A stretch of DNA of 64,000 nt from an uncultured Acidocella sp. (lineage in GTDB: Bacteria; Pseudomonadota; Alphaproteobacteria; Acetobacterales; Acetobacteraceae). How positions within the stretch are numbered: the first letter of the stretch is position 1; every line of letters begins with the position of its first letter. A program made the translations under genes and the position numbers. Below the pieces are notes generated by a model. It had not been told where the DNA came from and searched no databases. It was given only the letters and a program-made list of their open reading frames with translations. Of the stretch, positions 9,346 through 17,826 are shown piece after piece. The DNA is taken from positions 1 through 64,000 of the forward strand of contig NZ_CAMIIE010000006.1 of assembly GCF_946222605.1 (NCBI RefSeq), given 5' to 3'.

Positions 9346-9406
9346 CGGCCGATAAAGCCACGCCCTCGCCGGTCCGTACGGGCTGGCGCGACACGGGAAA
9401 CACGTA

Positions 9407-10423
9407 ATGAACGACAAGACCTTCCTCATGCGGCGCGGCGTCTGCGTCGAGCCGCACCGTTTTGAATTATGGCCCGCGCCGCTCCCGCTATCGGCACCCC
9501 CGGGCTGGGCACTCGTCGATATCGCGGCGATGGGGGTGTGCGGCACGGATTATCATATCTTCGAAGGGAAGCATCCTTATCTGGAATATCCGCGCGTGAT
9601 CGGCCACGAGCTGAGCGGAAGGCTCGTGGAGGATTGTGGCAGCATGGCCAAGGGCACGCTGGTGGTGGTCAACCCGTACCTCGCCTGCGGCGAGTGCCGC
9701 GCCTGCCGCAACAACAAACCCAATTGCTGCGCGCGGATCGAGGTTCTCGGCGTGCACCGCGATGGCGGGCTATGCGCGCGAATCGCCGTCCCGCAAGGCA
9801 ATCTCTATCCAGCCGATGGCCTCACGGATGTCCAGGCGGCGATGGTGGAGTTTCTGGCCATCGGCGCGCACGCCGTCGCCCGCGCCGGGGATATTTCCAG
9901 CAGCCGGGCGTTGATCACCGGCGCAGGCCCTATCGGGCTTGGCGCCGCCTTGTTTGCCCGGCTTGCCGGGGCCGAAGTGCATCTGCTCGATATCAGCGCC
10001 AAGAGGCTGCAAAAGGTGGGAGAGAGTTTCGGCTTCACGCATCTGCATCATGGGGCCACCCATCTTCTCGAAGGAGAGCGCGCGGATGGTTTCGACGTGA
10101 TCTTCGATGCCACCGGCAATGCGCAATCCATCGAGGCAGGCTTCGCGTTCTTGGCGCATGGCGGCACTTACGTGCTGATCAGCGTCGTCAAGGACCGGAT
10201 CAGTTTTAACGACCCTGAGTTTCACAAGCGCGAAGCGCGGCTTATCGGCAGCCGCAATGCGCTGAAGGAGGATTTCATGCGCGTAATAGCGGCTATCCGT
10301 GCCGGACAGATCGACACCTCTGCATTGCTCTCGGAGGAATTGCATATCGACGAGCTGGCCGCGCGGCTACCGCTATTAGCCAAGGATCGCGAGGACTTGA
10401 TCAAGGCGATCGTATATCCATGA
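9407..10423 (+). CDS. lgoD: Zinc-type dehydrogenase, L-galactonate 5-dehydrogenase-like
   Basis: 338 residues, medium-chain Zn alcohol dehydrogenase. Catalytic zinc ligands: MGVCGTDYHIFEG and VIGHELSG. Structural zinc cysteines: CGECRACRNNKPNCC. Rossmann motif GAGPIGLGAA. Length and pattern fit the RspB/LgoD group, whose E. coli member (YjjN) oxidises L-galactonate to D-tagaturonate. That function fits here: the gene lies between genes for a tagaturonate reductase and an altronate dehydratase, and a lactonase able to make L-galactonate is encoded in the other arm. Other Zn polyol dehydrogenases (L-idonate, sorbitol) cannot be excluded from sequence alone. Its stop overlaps the next start (ATGA). 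Confidence 0.8.
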   Translation: MNDKTFLMRRGVCVEPHRFELWPAPLPLSAPPGWALVDIAAMGVCGTDYHIFEGKHPYLEYPRVIGHELSGRLVEDCGSMAKGTLVVVNPYLACGECRACRNNKPNCCARIEVLGVHRDGGLCARIAVPQGNLYPADGLTDVQAAMVEFLAIGAHAVARAGDISSSRALITGAGPIGLGAALFARLAGAEVHLLDISAKRLQKVGESFGFTHLHHGATHLLEGERADGFDVIFDATGNAQSIEAGFAFLAHGGTYVLISVVKDRISFNDPEFHKREARLIGSRNALKEDFMRVIAAIRAGQIDTSALLSEELHIDELAARLPLLAKDREDLIKAIVYP

Positions 10424-11922
10424 GCGCGCGCAAGGAGAAAATTCTACGCCTGCATCCGCGGGATAATATCGGCATCGCCCTGGCTGACTTGCGGCTCGGA
10501 GATGAACTGGCCACTCAACCCGTGCCACGCGGCCACAAGATCGCCCTGGAGCACATCAAGCAGGGCGAAGTCGTGCTCAAATATGGGCAGATCATCGGCA
10601 GCGCCACGGCAGATATCCCCGTTGGATCGCATGTCCACACGCATAATCTCGGCATGGCGCAGGATCGCAATCAGGCCGGCCAGCCCCCCTCCCCGCCCGC
10701 CATCGCGCACGCCGGCACCGACATCTTCAACGGCTATGTCCGCCCCGATGGCCGCGTGGGAACGCGCAATTATGTTGGCGTCATGACCACGGTCAATTGC
10801 TCCGGCTCGGTCGCGCAATTCATCGCAGAAGATGCGCGCCGCTGCGGCCTGCTTGACGAATTCGCCCATATCGACGGCATCGTGCCGATCACCCATAATA
10901 CCGGTTGCGGTATGGCTGGGCGCGGCGAAGGTTACGACATGCTGCTGCGTACCCTGGCCGGATATCTGCGCCACCCCAATTTCGGCGCCATTCTGCTGGT
11001 GGGGCTCGGCTGCGAGGTGATGCAGCTATCGGCGCTGACGGATATGCCGAACCTGCGCGACCCGGCCTCCTTCAGGTTCCTAACCATTCAGCAGAGCGGC
11101 GGCACCAGAGCAACGATCGAGGCCGCGCGCCCGATTCTGCGTGAACTCGCTGGTCTGGCGAATGCGGCGACGCGGCAACCCGTCTCCGCCGCTCATTTGA
11201 CGATTGGCCTGCAATGCGGCGGCTCGGACGGGCTTTCGGGTATCACCGCCAACCCCGCGCTGGGCATTGCCTCAGACCTTCTGGTCGCACAAGGGGGCAC
11301 CTCCATTCTTTCGGAAACACCAGAGATTTACGGCGCTGAACATCTGCTGCTGAACCGCGCCACCTCCCCGGAGATTGCCGAGGCACTGAAGAGCCGGCTG
11401 GCCTGGTGGTCGGATTATTGCGCGCGCAATGGTGGCGAGATGGATAATAATCCGTCGCCCGGCAATAAGCGCGGCGGACTGACGACAATTTTGGAAAAGT
11501 CCCTCGGCGCAGTGGCCAAGGCGGGCAGTGCGCCCCTGAGCGGCGTATATCGTTATGCGGAACCTATCACCACGAAGGGCTTCGTGTTCATGGATAGTCC
11601 GGGCTATGACCCTTGCTCCGTAACTGGGCAGGTTGCTTCGGGGGCTAATCTGATCTTATTTACCACCGGGCGCGGCTCGGTATCTGGCTACAAGCCAGTA
11701 CCAGGCATCAAGATCAGCACAAACAACGATTTGTGGGCGCGCATGTCCGAGGATATCGACATCAATTGCGGCGACATCATCGATGGCGTGCCATTGGAGC
11801 AAAAAGGGGCGGAGATCTACCAGATGCTGCTCTCGATAGCTTCCGGTCAAAAAACAAAAAGTGAAACTCTGGGATTCGGCCTGGTGGAGTTCGTACCCTG
11901 GCAGATCGGCGCGACCATGTAA
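10420..11922 (+). CDS. uxaA: Altronate dehydratase
   Basis: 500 residues, the usual size for UxaA. The short N-terminal SAF domain (about residues 1-100, GHKIALEHIKQGEVVLKYG, HVHTHNLGM) is followed by the large catalytic domain, with GYVRPDGRVGTRNYVGV, THNTGCGM and QCGGSDGLSGITANPALG, whose cysteines are typical of this iron-dependent family. It removes water from D-altronate to give 2-keto-3-deoxy-D-gluconate, the substrate of the kinase encoded divergently. Galactarate dehydratase and L-galactonate-type dehydratases are relatives, but the neighbours favour altronate. A strong hairpin overlaps its stop codon. Confidence 0.9.
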   Translation: MSARKEKILRLHPRDNIGIALADLRLGDELATQPVPRGHKIALEHIKQGEVVLKYGQIIGSATADIPVGSHVHTHNLGMAQDRNQAGQPPSPPAIAHAGTDIFNGYVRPDGRVGTRNYVGVMTTVNCSGSVAQFIAEDARRCGLLDEFAHIDGIVPITHNTGCGMAGRGEGYDMLLRTLAGYLRHPNFGAILLVGLGCEVMQLSALTDMPNLRDPASFRFLTIQQSGGTRATIEAARPILRELAGLANAATRQPVSAAHLTIGLQCGGSDGLSGITANPALGIASDLLVAQGGTSILSETPEIYGAEHLLLNRATSPEIAEALKSRLAWWSDYCARNGGEMDNNPSPGNKRGGLTTILEKSLGAVAKAGSAPLSGVYRYAEPITTKGFVFMDSPGYDPCSVTGQVASGANLILFTTGRGSVSGYKPVPGIKISTNNDLWARMSEDIDINCGDIIDGVPLEQKGAEIYQMLLSIASGQKTKSETLGFGLVEFVPWQIGATM

Positions 11923-11934
11923 GCGCGCCGATCT
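11903..11934. terminator. Hairpin terminator between convergent genes
   Basis: Perfect 11-bp stem (AGATCGGCGCG / CGCGCCGATCT) with a ten-base loop containing the uxaA stop codon, followed by TCGGTTTGTTT. It serves the plus-strand operon and faces the 3' end of the transporter ATPase gene. Confidence 0.75.
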
Positions 11935-11943
11935 TCGGTTTGT

Positions 11944-12723
11944 TTACTGCATTTTTTGCAGGTGGCGCGGCTCCCAGCTATCCGGCAGGGAGCCTTTGAT
12001 GATCAGGCTCAGCACGTCGTCCTTGTTCACATGCTCGATCTTATAGGTTCCAGCGTTGCAGCCACGATTCATCACCATCACTCTGTCACAGAGATTGAAC
12101 ACGTCATGCATGTCGTGGCTGACGAGGAGAATGCCGATCCCCTCCTGGCGCAATTGCTGGATGAGTGTGGCGACCATCGCTGTTTCCGAGGGGCCGAGCG
12201 CTGCCGTGGGCTCATCCATGATCAGAATTTTAACGTCGAAATAGATCGCCCGGGCTATCGCTATCACCTGGCGCTGCCCGCCTGAAAGCCTGACCACCGG
12301 GTCGCGCAGGTTCTGGAAATTGGGATTCAGCCGCACCAGAATTTTTTTTGCCTCATTCAGCATCCGCTTGTCGTCGAGATTGCCCCAGCGCGTCTTCAGT
12401 TCCCTCCCCAGAAACAGATTAGCCGGGGTATCAAGATGATTGGCTAGCGCCAGCGTTTGATAGATCGTCTCGATTCCATACTGGCGTGCATCTTGCGGAG
12501 AATGAATCTCCACCGCCTTCCCTCCAATGCGTATGCTGCCGCCGCTTGGCATCATCGCACCTGATAGGATTTTCATCAGGCAGGATTTACCCGCGCCATT
12601 ATGCCCGAGCACACCAACAACCTCACCGGGATACAAATCGAGCGAGACATTGTTAACGGCGCGCACGCCTCCGAAATGTTTTTCGATGTCGATCATTTCC
12701 ACTAAGGGCGTCATCGCCTTCAA
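11944..12723 (-). CDS. Sugar ABC transporter ATP-binding protein
   Basis: 259 residues: a single ABC ATPase domain of the carbohydrate (CUT2) class. Walker A LGHNGAGKSCLMK, signature LSGGQRQVIAIARA, Walker B ILIMDEPTAAL and switch His VSHD are all intact. Ribose-type ATPases often have two fused domains; this one is the half-size FrcA-like form, so it presumably works as a homodimer. It is the last gene of the minus-strand operon binding protein/ATPase behind the permease, and serves the importer for the sugar catabolised by the adjacent enzymes. Confidence 0.92.
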   Translation of the reverse strand: MKAMTPLVEMIDIEKHFGGVRAVNNVSLDLYPGEVVGVLGHNGAGKSCLMKILSGAMMPSGGSIRIGGKAVEIHSPQDARQYGIETIYQTLALANHLDTPANLFLGRELKTRWGNLDDKRMLNEAKKILVRLNPNFQNLRDPVVRLSGGQRQVIAIARAIYFDVKILIMDEPTAALGPSETAMVATLIQQLRQEGIGILLVSHDMHDVFNLCDRVMVMNRGCNAGTYKIEHVNKDDVLSLIIKGSLPDSWEPRHLQKMQ

Positions 12724-12747
12724 CCTTGTTTAGCTAAAGCAAAATAT

Positions 12748-12773
12748 CGGATGGCGGCACATGCCGCCATCCG
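12748..12773 (-). other. Intercistronic hairpin after binding-protein gene
   Basis: Perfect 12-bp stem CGGATGGCGGCA / TGCCGCCATCCG with a two-base centre, directly downstream of the binding-protein stop and followed on the minus strand by ATATTTTGC. Such hairpins commonly stabilise the binding-protein transcript and reduce readthrough to the ATPase gene, which would explain unequal expression here. Confidence 0.65.
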
Positions 12774-12784
12774 TCGTGGAAGAC

Positions 12785-13726
12785 TCAGTATAGAACGCTT
12801 TTAGCCTCGGGCGAATCGATGTTCGCCTTGGTAACCTTGACCACGCCGGTATCGACATAAGAAGGTACTTTCTTTCCCGCAAGCAGGTCCATGATTGCCT
12901 TCATGCCCTTTTCTCCCATCTGATAAGAACCTTGCACGAAGATTGCATCAAGCGTGCCATCCTTGATGAAGTTCTGCTCGTCCTCATTGCCATCGAAACC
13001 GATCGCCACGATTTGCCCGCTCTTGCCGGCCTGCTTGATCGCCCGCGCCATGCCCACCACCGTCGGCTCGTTGGCGCCAAAGATACCTTTCAGATCCGGG
13101 TTGGCGGCGAGTACATCTGTGGTCTGGTTCAGTGCCGTGGCCATCTGCGACTGCGAATAATAAGGACCGACAATGCTGAGGCTTGAATTGGACTTTATAT
13201 ATTTTTCAAAACACCCGACCCGGCCGATCTCAGACCCAACACCGGGGACATAAGACATCACCGCGATCTTACCCTGCTTGCCGACCAGGCTGATCATCTC
13301 CTGCGCCGCCATTTTTCCGGCGGCACAATTATCCGTGGAGAAAAAAGACTGATAATCGCCAGCCGCGGCTTTGCTCAGCTCGGAATCAATAATCACCACG
13401 GGAATACCGGAATCGTAGGCCTGTTTAACCGCCGGCACGAGCGCGCTCGGATCAGAAGGCGCCAGGATAATGCCCGCCACCTTCCGGTTGATCGCCGCAT
13501 CCACCATGTTCACCTCGTCGGCCACGGCCGACTCCGACGCCGGGCCTTCAAAGGTCATTTTGTATTTCGACTGTCCAGCTATGGCAGCTTCCGCTCCCTT
13601 GCGCACATTCTGCCAGTAATTTGAATTGGTCGTCTTGACGATGACCGCAATTTCCTGTGCCATCGCAAGCGTGGGTAAAACACCGAGTGCGCATCCCAGC
13701 ATGAGCGCCTTTAATGATTTTTTCAT
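12785..13726 (-). CDS. Sugar ABC transporter periplasmic binding protein (RbsB-like)
   Basis: 313 residues with an N-terminal signal peptide ending near ALAMAQ (about residue 23). The type I periplasmic-binding fold follows: EIAVIVKTTNSNYWQNVRKGAEA, a hinge region with GIILAPSDPSAL, PVVIIDSEL, and KGIFGANEPTVVGMARA later. It belongs to the ribose/galactose/fructose-binding family. The ligand is not recognisable, but context suggests L-galactose, L-fucose or a related sugar. A good AGGGG ribosome site precedes the ATG. It lies between the permease and ATPase genes. Confidence 0.92.
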   Translation of the reverse strand: MKKSLKALMLGCALGVLPTLAMAQEIAVIVKTTNSNYWQNVRKGAEAAIAGQSKYKMTFEGPASESAVADEVNMVDAAINRKVAGIILAPSDPSALVPAVKQAYDSGIPVVIIDSELSKAAAGDYQSFFSTDNCAAGKMAAQEMISLVGKQGKIAVMSYVPGVGSEIGRVGCFEKYIKSNSSLSIVGPYYSQSQMATALNQTTDVLAANPDLKGIFGANEPTVVGMARAIKQAGKSGQIVAIGFDGNEDEQNFIKDGTLDAIFVQGSYQMGEKGMKAIMDLLAGKKVPSYVDTGVVKVTKANIDSPEAKSVLY

Positions 13727-13762
13727 GTCCCCTCCATTTTTACTGTTTTTAGAGATACGTGC

Positions 13763-14794
13763 TTAACCTGCATTGCGACTTCTAAGCTGGTCGATATAGA
13801 CCGCCATGATCACCACGAAGCCAATAATGATCTGCTGAATAAAGGAAGATATGCCCGCCATGTTCAGCCCGTTGCGTAAGATGCCGATGATGAAGGCGCC
13901 GATCATGGTGCCGGAGATGCCGCCCACGCCGCCCATCAGCGAAGCCCCGCCAATGACGGCTGCGGCGATCGCGTCGAGCTCCGCGGCAACACCTTCATTC
14001 GGCTGCGCGGTAACGAGGCGCGACATCAGCACGATGCCAGCCACCCCCGCCAGCGCGCCCGAGATCGCATAGGTAATGATCTTGGTCCGGTCGACTTGCA
14101 CCCCTGAGAGCCGCGCCGCTTCTTCGCTGGAGCCAACGGCGAAAATGTGCCGGCCAAGCGAACGCCGGCGCAGGACATAAGCCCCCAGGAGGGCGACAGC
14201 GAGCAGCAGCAGCGCGGGATAGGGTATTCCAGGGAAAATCAGACGCGGCAGGCCGTTTGCGCCACGCCCCAGAACGCGGAACAAGGCCCCGTTACCAAGC
14301 ACGCCGAACGCGCTGCTCAGCCCGGAAACCGGTGCGGCGCCAGTCAGTTGCAGCGCCAGCCCGCGCGCGATCAACATCATGCCAAGTGTGGCGACAAAAG
14401 GCGTGATCCGCATCTTGGTGATGACGAAGCCATTGCAAACACCGCACAGCGCGCCAACGGCAACACCCGCCAGCATGCCCGGCAGTACCGGCACGCCAGC
14501 CTTCACCGCCAGTCCCGCGACGGTACCGGACAAAGCCAGCACCGAGCCGACACTCAAATCGATGCCGCCAGTGATGATGACCATTGTCATGCCGATGCTG
14601 AGAAGCCCCAACTGTGAGGTTTCCAGCAACAGTGTCATGCCATTCCCGACCGAGAAGAAGGCGGCATTTCCGAAGGAGAAGATGATAACCAGCGCGGCTA
14701 ATGTGCAGATGGCGGATAGCTTGTGGAACGCCTCGCCCGAAAGCCTTGAACGCAAATGCGCCACTGGCTTCCCGGCCATAAGAGCGAGCATCAA
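13763..14794 (-). CDS. Sugar ABC transporter permease (RbsC-like)
   Basis: 343 residues, very hydrophobic, with about eight to ten membrane segments. The signature ITGGIDLSVGSVLALSG (near residue 75) is diagnostic of the CUT2/BPD_transp_2 permeases, and GGASLMGGVGGISGTMIGA lies in the conserved C-terminal part, with the FAVGSSEEAARLSGV loop contacting the ATPase. First gene of the minus-strand transport operon, divergent from the GntR regulator gene at 14924. Confidence 0.92.
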   Translation of the reverse strand: MMLALMAGKPVAHLRSRLSGEAFHKLSAICTLAALVIIFSFGNAAFFSVGNGMTLLLETSQLGLLSIGMTMVIITGGIDLSVGSVLALSGTVAGLAVKAGVPVLPGMLAGVAVGALCGVCNGFVITKMRITPFVATLGMMLIARGLALQLTGAAPVSGLSSAFGVLGNGALFRVLGRGANGLPRLIFPGIPYPALLLLAVALLGAYVLRRRSLGRHIFAVGSSEEAARLSGVQVDRTKIITYAISGALAGVAGIVLMSRLVTAQPNEGVAAELDAIAAAVIGGASLMGGVGGISGTMIGAFIIGILRNGLNMAGISSFIQQIIIGFVVIMAVYIDQLRSRNAG

Positions 14795-14923
14795 ATCCTC
14801 CGTTCTGTGTTCTATTATTAAATACCTTTATTGATGTAGATGGGATGCTGTCAAATGTTTTAATTCTTGGCGCTTTAAAAAACGAAGTCTAATAAGGCGC
14901 CTGACAGCAAGGCGGGAGTTGAT

Positions 14924-15826
14924 ATGGCGCGGTCGGATGAACGGTTCAGAATTACATTTAACGCCGTCCTTGATTTTGCCGCGACAATGCCCGCCGGTAG
15001 CAAGCTCCCCTCCGAACTCGCCTTGTCGGACCGATACGGCGTCAGCAGGACCGTCATCCGCTCCGTTCTGGCCCGGCTTGATGCGGAAGGACTAATCGAT
15101 TGGTCCGGGCGACAGAAGATACTGCGCCGCGTCCCCTCGGCTGCCGACCGTCTGGCGGTACAGGCGGACCAGATCGTCGCCAGCGATCTCGAGCGGCAAT
15201 TCCTCAATTGGATTTTGCGTTTCGACATTCCTCCCGGCGCGCCGATCAACAGCGCCGAGTTGGCACGCAAATTTCACGTCACCGCGCATGGGCTGCAGGA
15301 ATTCCTTGCGTCGCTCAGCCAGTTTGGGCTGGTCAGGCGGCGGGAGAAGGGCGGCTGGGAGATGGTGGGGTTTACTTTGGAATATGCGCTGGAGCTATCG
15401 GAGTTCCGCACCATGCTGGAGTTGAATGCAATTGCCAAATTGCTCGAACTCCCCTCAACTCATTCCATCTGGGCGGCGCTGCGCGGCCTGAAGGCTGAGC
15501 ATCTCTCGCTCAAGCGCGAGATCAAGACGCGTTTCCATGACTTCTCCCTGCTGGATGAGAAATTTCACACCACCATCGGCGGTGTCGTACGCAACCGCTT
15601 CGTGGCGTCCTTCCAGAAAGTCATCGCGCTGATTTTCCATTACCATTTTCAGTGGGATAAGCGCGATGAAAAGAGCCGCAATCTCGCCGCGATCAACGAG
15701 CATCTGCGCATCATCCGCGCGTTGGAACAGCGGGACGAGGCTGCCGCCCTGGAAGCGATGCGAAGCCATCTGAAAACATCGGAGCTGACATTGGCCATGT
15801 CGATGCGGGATCATTCCTTCGTCTGA
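14924..15826 (+). CDS. GntR-family regulator with possible second winged helix
   Basis: 300 residues. The first helix-turn-helix (about residues 25-65: KLPSELALSDRYGVSRTVIR) is a typical GntR domain. A second segment (about 105-150: INSAELARKFHVTAHGLQEF) looks like another winged helix. A helical FCD-type effector domain follows (HDFSLLDEKFHTTIGG, INEHLRIIRALEQRD). It is divergent from the importer operon and close to the sugar-acid enzymes, so it is the likely repressor of the whole locus, responding to a sugar acid. Ligand unknown. The tandem DNA-binding layout is my reading and deserves a structure prediction. Confidence 0.85.
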   Translation: MARSDERFRITFNAVLDFAATMPAGSKLPSELALSDRYGVSRTVIRSVLARLDAEGLIDWSGRQKILRRVPSAADRLAVQADQIVASDLERQFLNWILRFDIPPGAPINSAELARKFHVTAHGLQEFLASLSQFGLVRRREKGGWEMVGFTLEYALELSEFRTMLELNAIAKLLELPSTHSIWAALRGLKAEHLSLKREIKTRFHDFSLLDEKFHTTIGGVVRNRFVASFQKVIALIFHYHFQWDKRDEKSRNLAAINEHLRIIRALEQRDEAAALEAMRSHLKTSELTLAMSMRDHSFV

Positions 15827-15890
15827 AATTATCAGGAACCATGCGGTCTCGCCGCGCGATCGGACGCGCGCCACGGCGAGATCAATCCTC

Positions 15891-15929
15891 GCTGAGCCGC
15901 GGTGAATGAGCATTTCACCGCGACTCAGC
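15891..15929. terminator. Strong hairpin after GntR gene
   Basis: A 16-base arm (GCTGAGCCGCGGTGAA) pairs with 15914-15929 with one mismatch, 65 bp after the regulator stop. A second smaller stem (TCTCGCCG / CGGCGAGA) precedes it. There is no clean T-run, so it may act bidirectionally or with Rho. Confidence 0.5.
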
Positions 15930-16119
15930 AAGATAATCAGGGAATGTAGGGAGCCGCGCCTTGCCGCCGCTGGCCCGGTTACGCCCCGCCGATCTCGATC
16001 AGCACCCACCGCGCCGCCTTCACTGGCATACCCGTGGGTCTCAGGATGGTGACGTCATTGCGTCCCATCTTACGACGATGCACTTCGGCTTTTATGGCAC
16101 TGAAAATGTTTACGCCTAG

Positions 16120-16310
16120 GTCGAGGCGGAGGACGATCCAACCTTCGTCGGCTTCGATGAAGCGAATGCCCATTTGCCCGAGGCTGTGTGGTTGCAGAGG
16201 CAGTTCCCCAAAGCGCGCGTGAGCTTTCGGACGAGCAGCCAATTCGTCCAGGCCGTCGCGGCACGCACCGGCACCGGCCTTCGTGGCGCGACGTCTGGCT
16301 CAGGTCTTAC
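16120..16310 (+). pseudogene. Fragment of a LysR-family regulator
   Basis: A plus-strand frame reading TFVGFDEANAHLPEAVW and then FRTSSQFVQAVAARTGTGL matches the part of the LysR effector domain where family members have a G-DE-LAHLP-A-W motif and an FR-NS-AQ--A---G-G motif. No start, no DNA-binding domain and no continuous end: after TGTGL the frame shifts. It is the internal fragment of a broken gene. Confidence 0.6.
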
Positions 16311-16468
16311 CGACCGAGCAAGTGCAGGCACAGGGGCCTGCGCGCATGCTGGCCCGCCATACGGGACGCAATCAGCATCTGTTTTTGCAGTGTCCCGATC
16401 TGGTGATTGGTTCTGCGGGTCTGCCTCATACCATAGCAGACACCAAGTGGAAGCAGCTTGGAGCTGAC
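16311..16468 (+). pseudogene. Fragment resembling McrC restriction-subunit C-terminus
   Basis: The frame in phase with 16283 ends with LFLQCPDLVIGSAG and IADTKWKQL. A PDLVI segment followed after a short interval by a (V/I)xDTKWK motif is the nuclease core (PD-(D/E)xK) of McrC proteins, the endonuclease partner of McrB. Only about 50 codons remain, fused to LysR-like debris on the left and IS5 debris on the right, so it is not functional. Confidence 0.55.
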
Positions 16469-16560
16469 TGAAAGATACGACAGATGCGCTCACACCTTCG
16501 CCTCAGCCATCAAAATCGCCGCATCAGTCGCGTTCTATCTTAAGGAATGAGTCCTGAGCC
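16461..16560 (+). pseudogene. 3' remnant of an IS5-family element
   Basis: The frame reads ERYDRCAHTFASAIKIAA and then VAFYLKE before a TGA, which is the C-terminus of IS5-type transposases (compare RYDRC in the copy at 60-494). It is followed by GAGTCCTGAGCC, the complement of the terminal repeat GGCTCAGGAC. Only this end survives. It marks an old insertion that probably broke the McrC-like gene. Confidence 0.8.
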
Positions 16561-16645
16561 TAAATGACGCGACCCGATTATGTATGGAAGAGGTGGAAGG
16601 GATTAAACAAGCTGCCTGCCTCGGCCTACAAGGAGACATACCCAG

Positions 16646-17593
16646 ATGGACAAGCCTGACTTTCCCCAGCCCTTAAGCGGTAACGAAATGCCACGCTCTG
16701 GGGGGATCGCTTCAATGATGCGCCTGCCGATCTACCCCTCGGCCGCGGGGTTAGATGCTTGCTTCGTCGGCGTGCCATTCGATCTCGGGACCTCCAACCG
16801 CACTGGCACGCGGTTCGGCCCACGGCAGATCCGTACAGAATCCGTGATGCTGCGCCCCTATAACGTCGCCACCCGCAAGGGGCCGTTTGATAGCCTACGT
16901 ATTGCCGATATCGGGGATATTTCAGTAAATCCGTATAATCTGCATGACTCTATTGCCCGCATCGAACGCGCCTATAATGAAATTTTGTCCGCCAACTGCA
17001 AGCCTGTGACCCTGGGCGGCGATCACACTATCGCCTTGCCTATACTGCGCGCCATGGCCAAAAAGCACGGCCCTGTGGGGCTGGTGCATATCGACGCCCA
17101 TGCCGATATAAATGACACAATGTTTGGCGAGAAGATTGCTCACGGCACCCCCTTCCGTCGGGCGGTGGAAGAGAGGTTGATCGATCCGCGGCGCACCGCA
17201 CAGATCGGCCTGCGCGGCACCGGCTATGCGGCGAACGAATTCGATTGGGGCCGTAACCAGGGCTTCACGGTGGTGGAAGCGCATGAGTGCTGGCACAAAT
17301 CCCTAGCCCCGCTGATGGTGGAAATGAAGGCCAAGCTTGGCTCCGGGCCGGTCTATGTTTCTTTCGATATCGACAGCCTGGACCCCGCCTTTACGCCCGG
17401 AACCGGAACGCCCGAGATCGGCGGCCTTACCGTCCCGCAGGGGCTCGAGATCATACGTGGGCTGTATGGGTTGGAGATTGTTGGTGGCGACGTGGTGGAG
17501 GTATCCCCTCCCTACGACCCCCAAGGCACGACTGCCCTGGTGGCAGCAAACATCGCTTTCGAGATTTTGTGTGTTTTTCCGGGGGTTAAATAA
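16646..17593 (+). CDS. Agmatinase-family ureohydrolase
   Basis: 315 residues, arginase/agmatinase superfamily. Binuclear manganese ligands are present: GGDHT (His), HIDAHADI (three ligands) and SFDIDSLDPAF followed by PGTGTPE. AAGGAGAC precedes the ATG. It hydrolyses a guanidino compound to urea and an amine. Agmatinase is the default annotation, but the N-terminal pattern (PQPLSGNEMPRSGGIASMMR) resembles guanidinobutyrase and guanidinopropionase enzymes, so 4-guanidinobutyrate or 3-guanidinopropionate are equally possible substrates. It stands alone, with debris upstream and a minus-strand operon downstream. Confidence 0.9.
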   Translation: MDKPDFPQPLSGNEMPRSGGIASMMRLPIYPSAAGLDACFVGVPFDLGTSNRTGTRFGPRQIRTESVMLRPYNVATRKGPFDSLRIADIGDISVNPYNLHDSIARIERAYNEILSANCKPVTLGGDHTIALPILRAMAKKHGPVGLVHIDAHADINDTMFGEKIAHGTPFRRAVEERLIDPRRTAQIGLRGTGYAANEFDWGRNQGFTVVEAHECWHKSLAPLMVEMKAKLGSGPVYVSFDIDSLDPAFTPGTGTPEIGGLTVPQGLEIIRGLYGLEIVGGDVVEVSPPYDPQGTTALVAANIAFEILCVFPGVK

Positions 17594-17639
17594 ACGTTCT
17601 GCAGAGTTACTCTTCGTAGCCCGATCCTGAAGCGGCAGG

Positions 17640-17690
17640 TTGATTACGTAAGACCCAATGCCATTTCGTCGTCCCCAGGCGGCCGACAGC
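17640..17690 (-). pseudogene. Remnant of an integrase gene start
   Basis: CAATGCCATTTC-GTCGTCCC (17656 onward) matches the sequence around the start of the intact integrase gene at 40806-40834 in 26 of 29 positions. The matching minus-strand start would read MAL, then the one-base deletion breaks the SYV that follows in the intact gene. Everything beyond about 50 bp is unrelated. Confidence 0.45.
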
Positions 17691-17826
17691 GCGCCAGCTG
17701 GCTCGAATCTCTCCATTTTTTCCACTTTCGCATGCTGTGCCTGGCTGCTGCAAGTTTGGTCGTCACGAAGATAAACCTCTTTGATTTCCTCCCGTTTCTG
17801 CAGTTGATTTATTCAGGTTGCTTTGT

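Noticed and set aside
15455..16009. 184-codon minus-strand frame across the GntR gene end
   Set aside because: It lies mostly antisense to a well-supported GntR gene and crosses its terminator hairpin; no motifs.
15979..16242. 87-codon minus-strand frame that looks like a small protein
   Set aside because: The plus strand of the same DNA reads as a LysR fragment with recognisable motifs; the minus frame has no family match, so it is treated as an antisense shadow.
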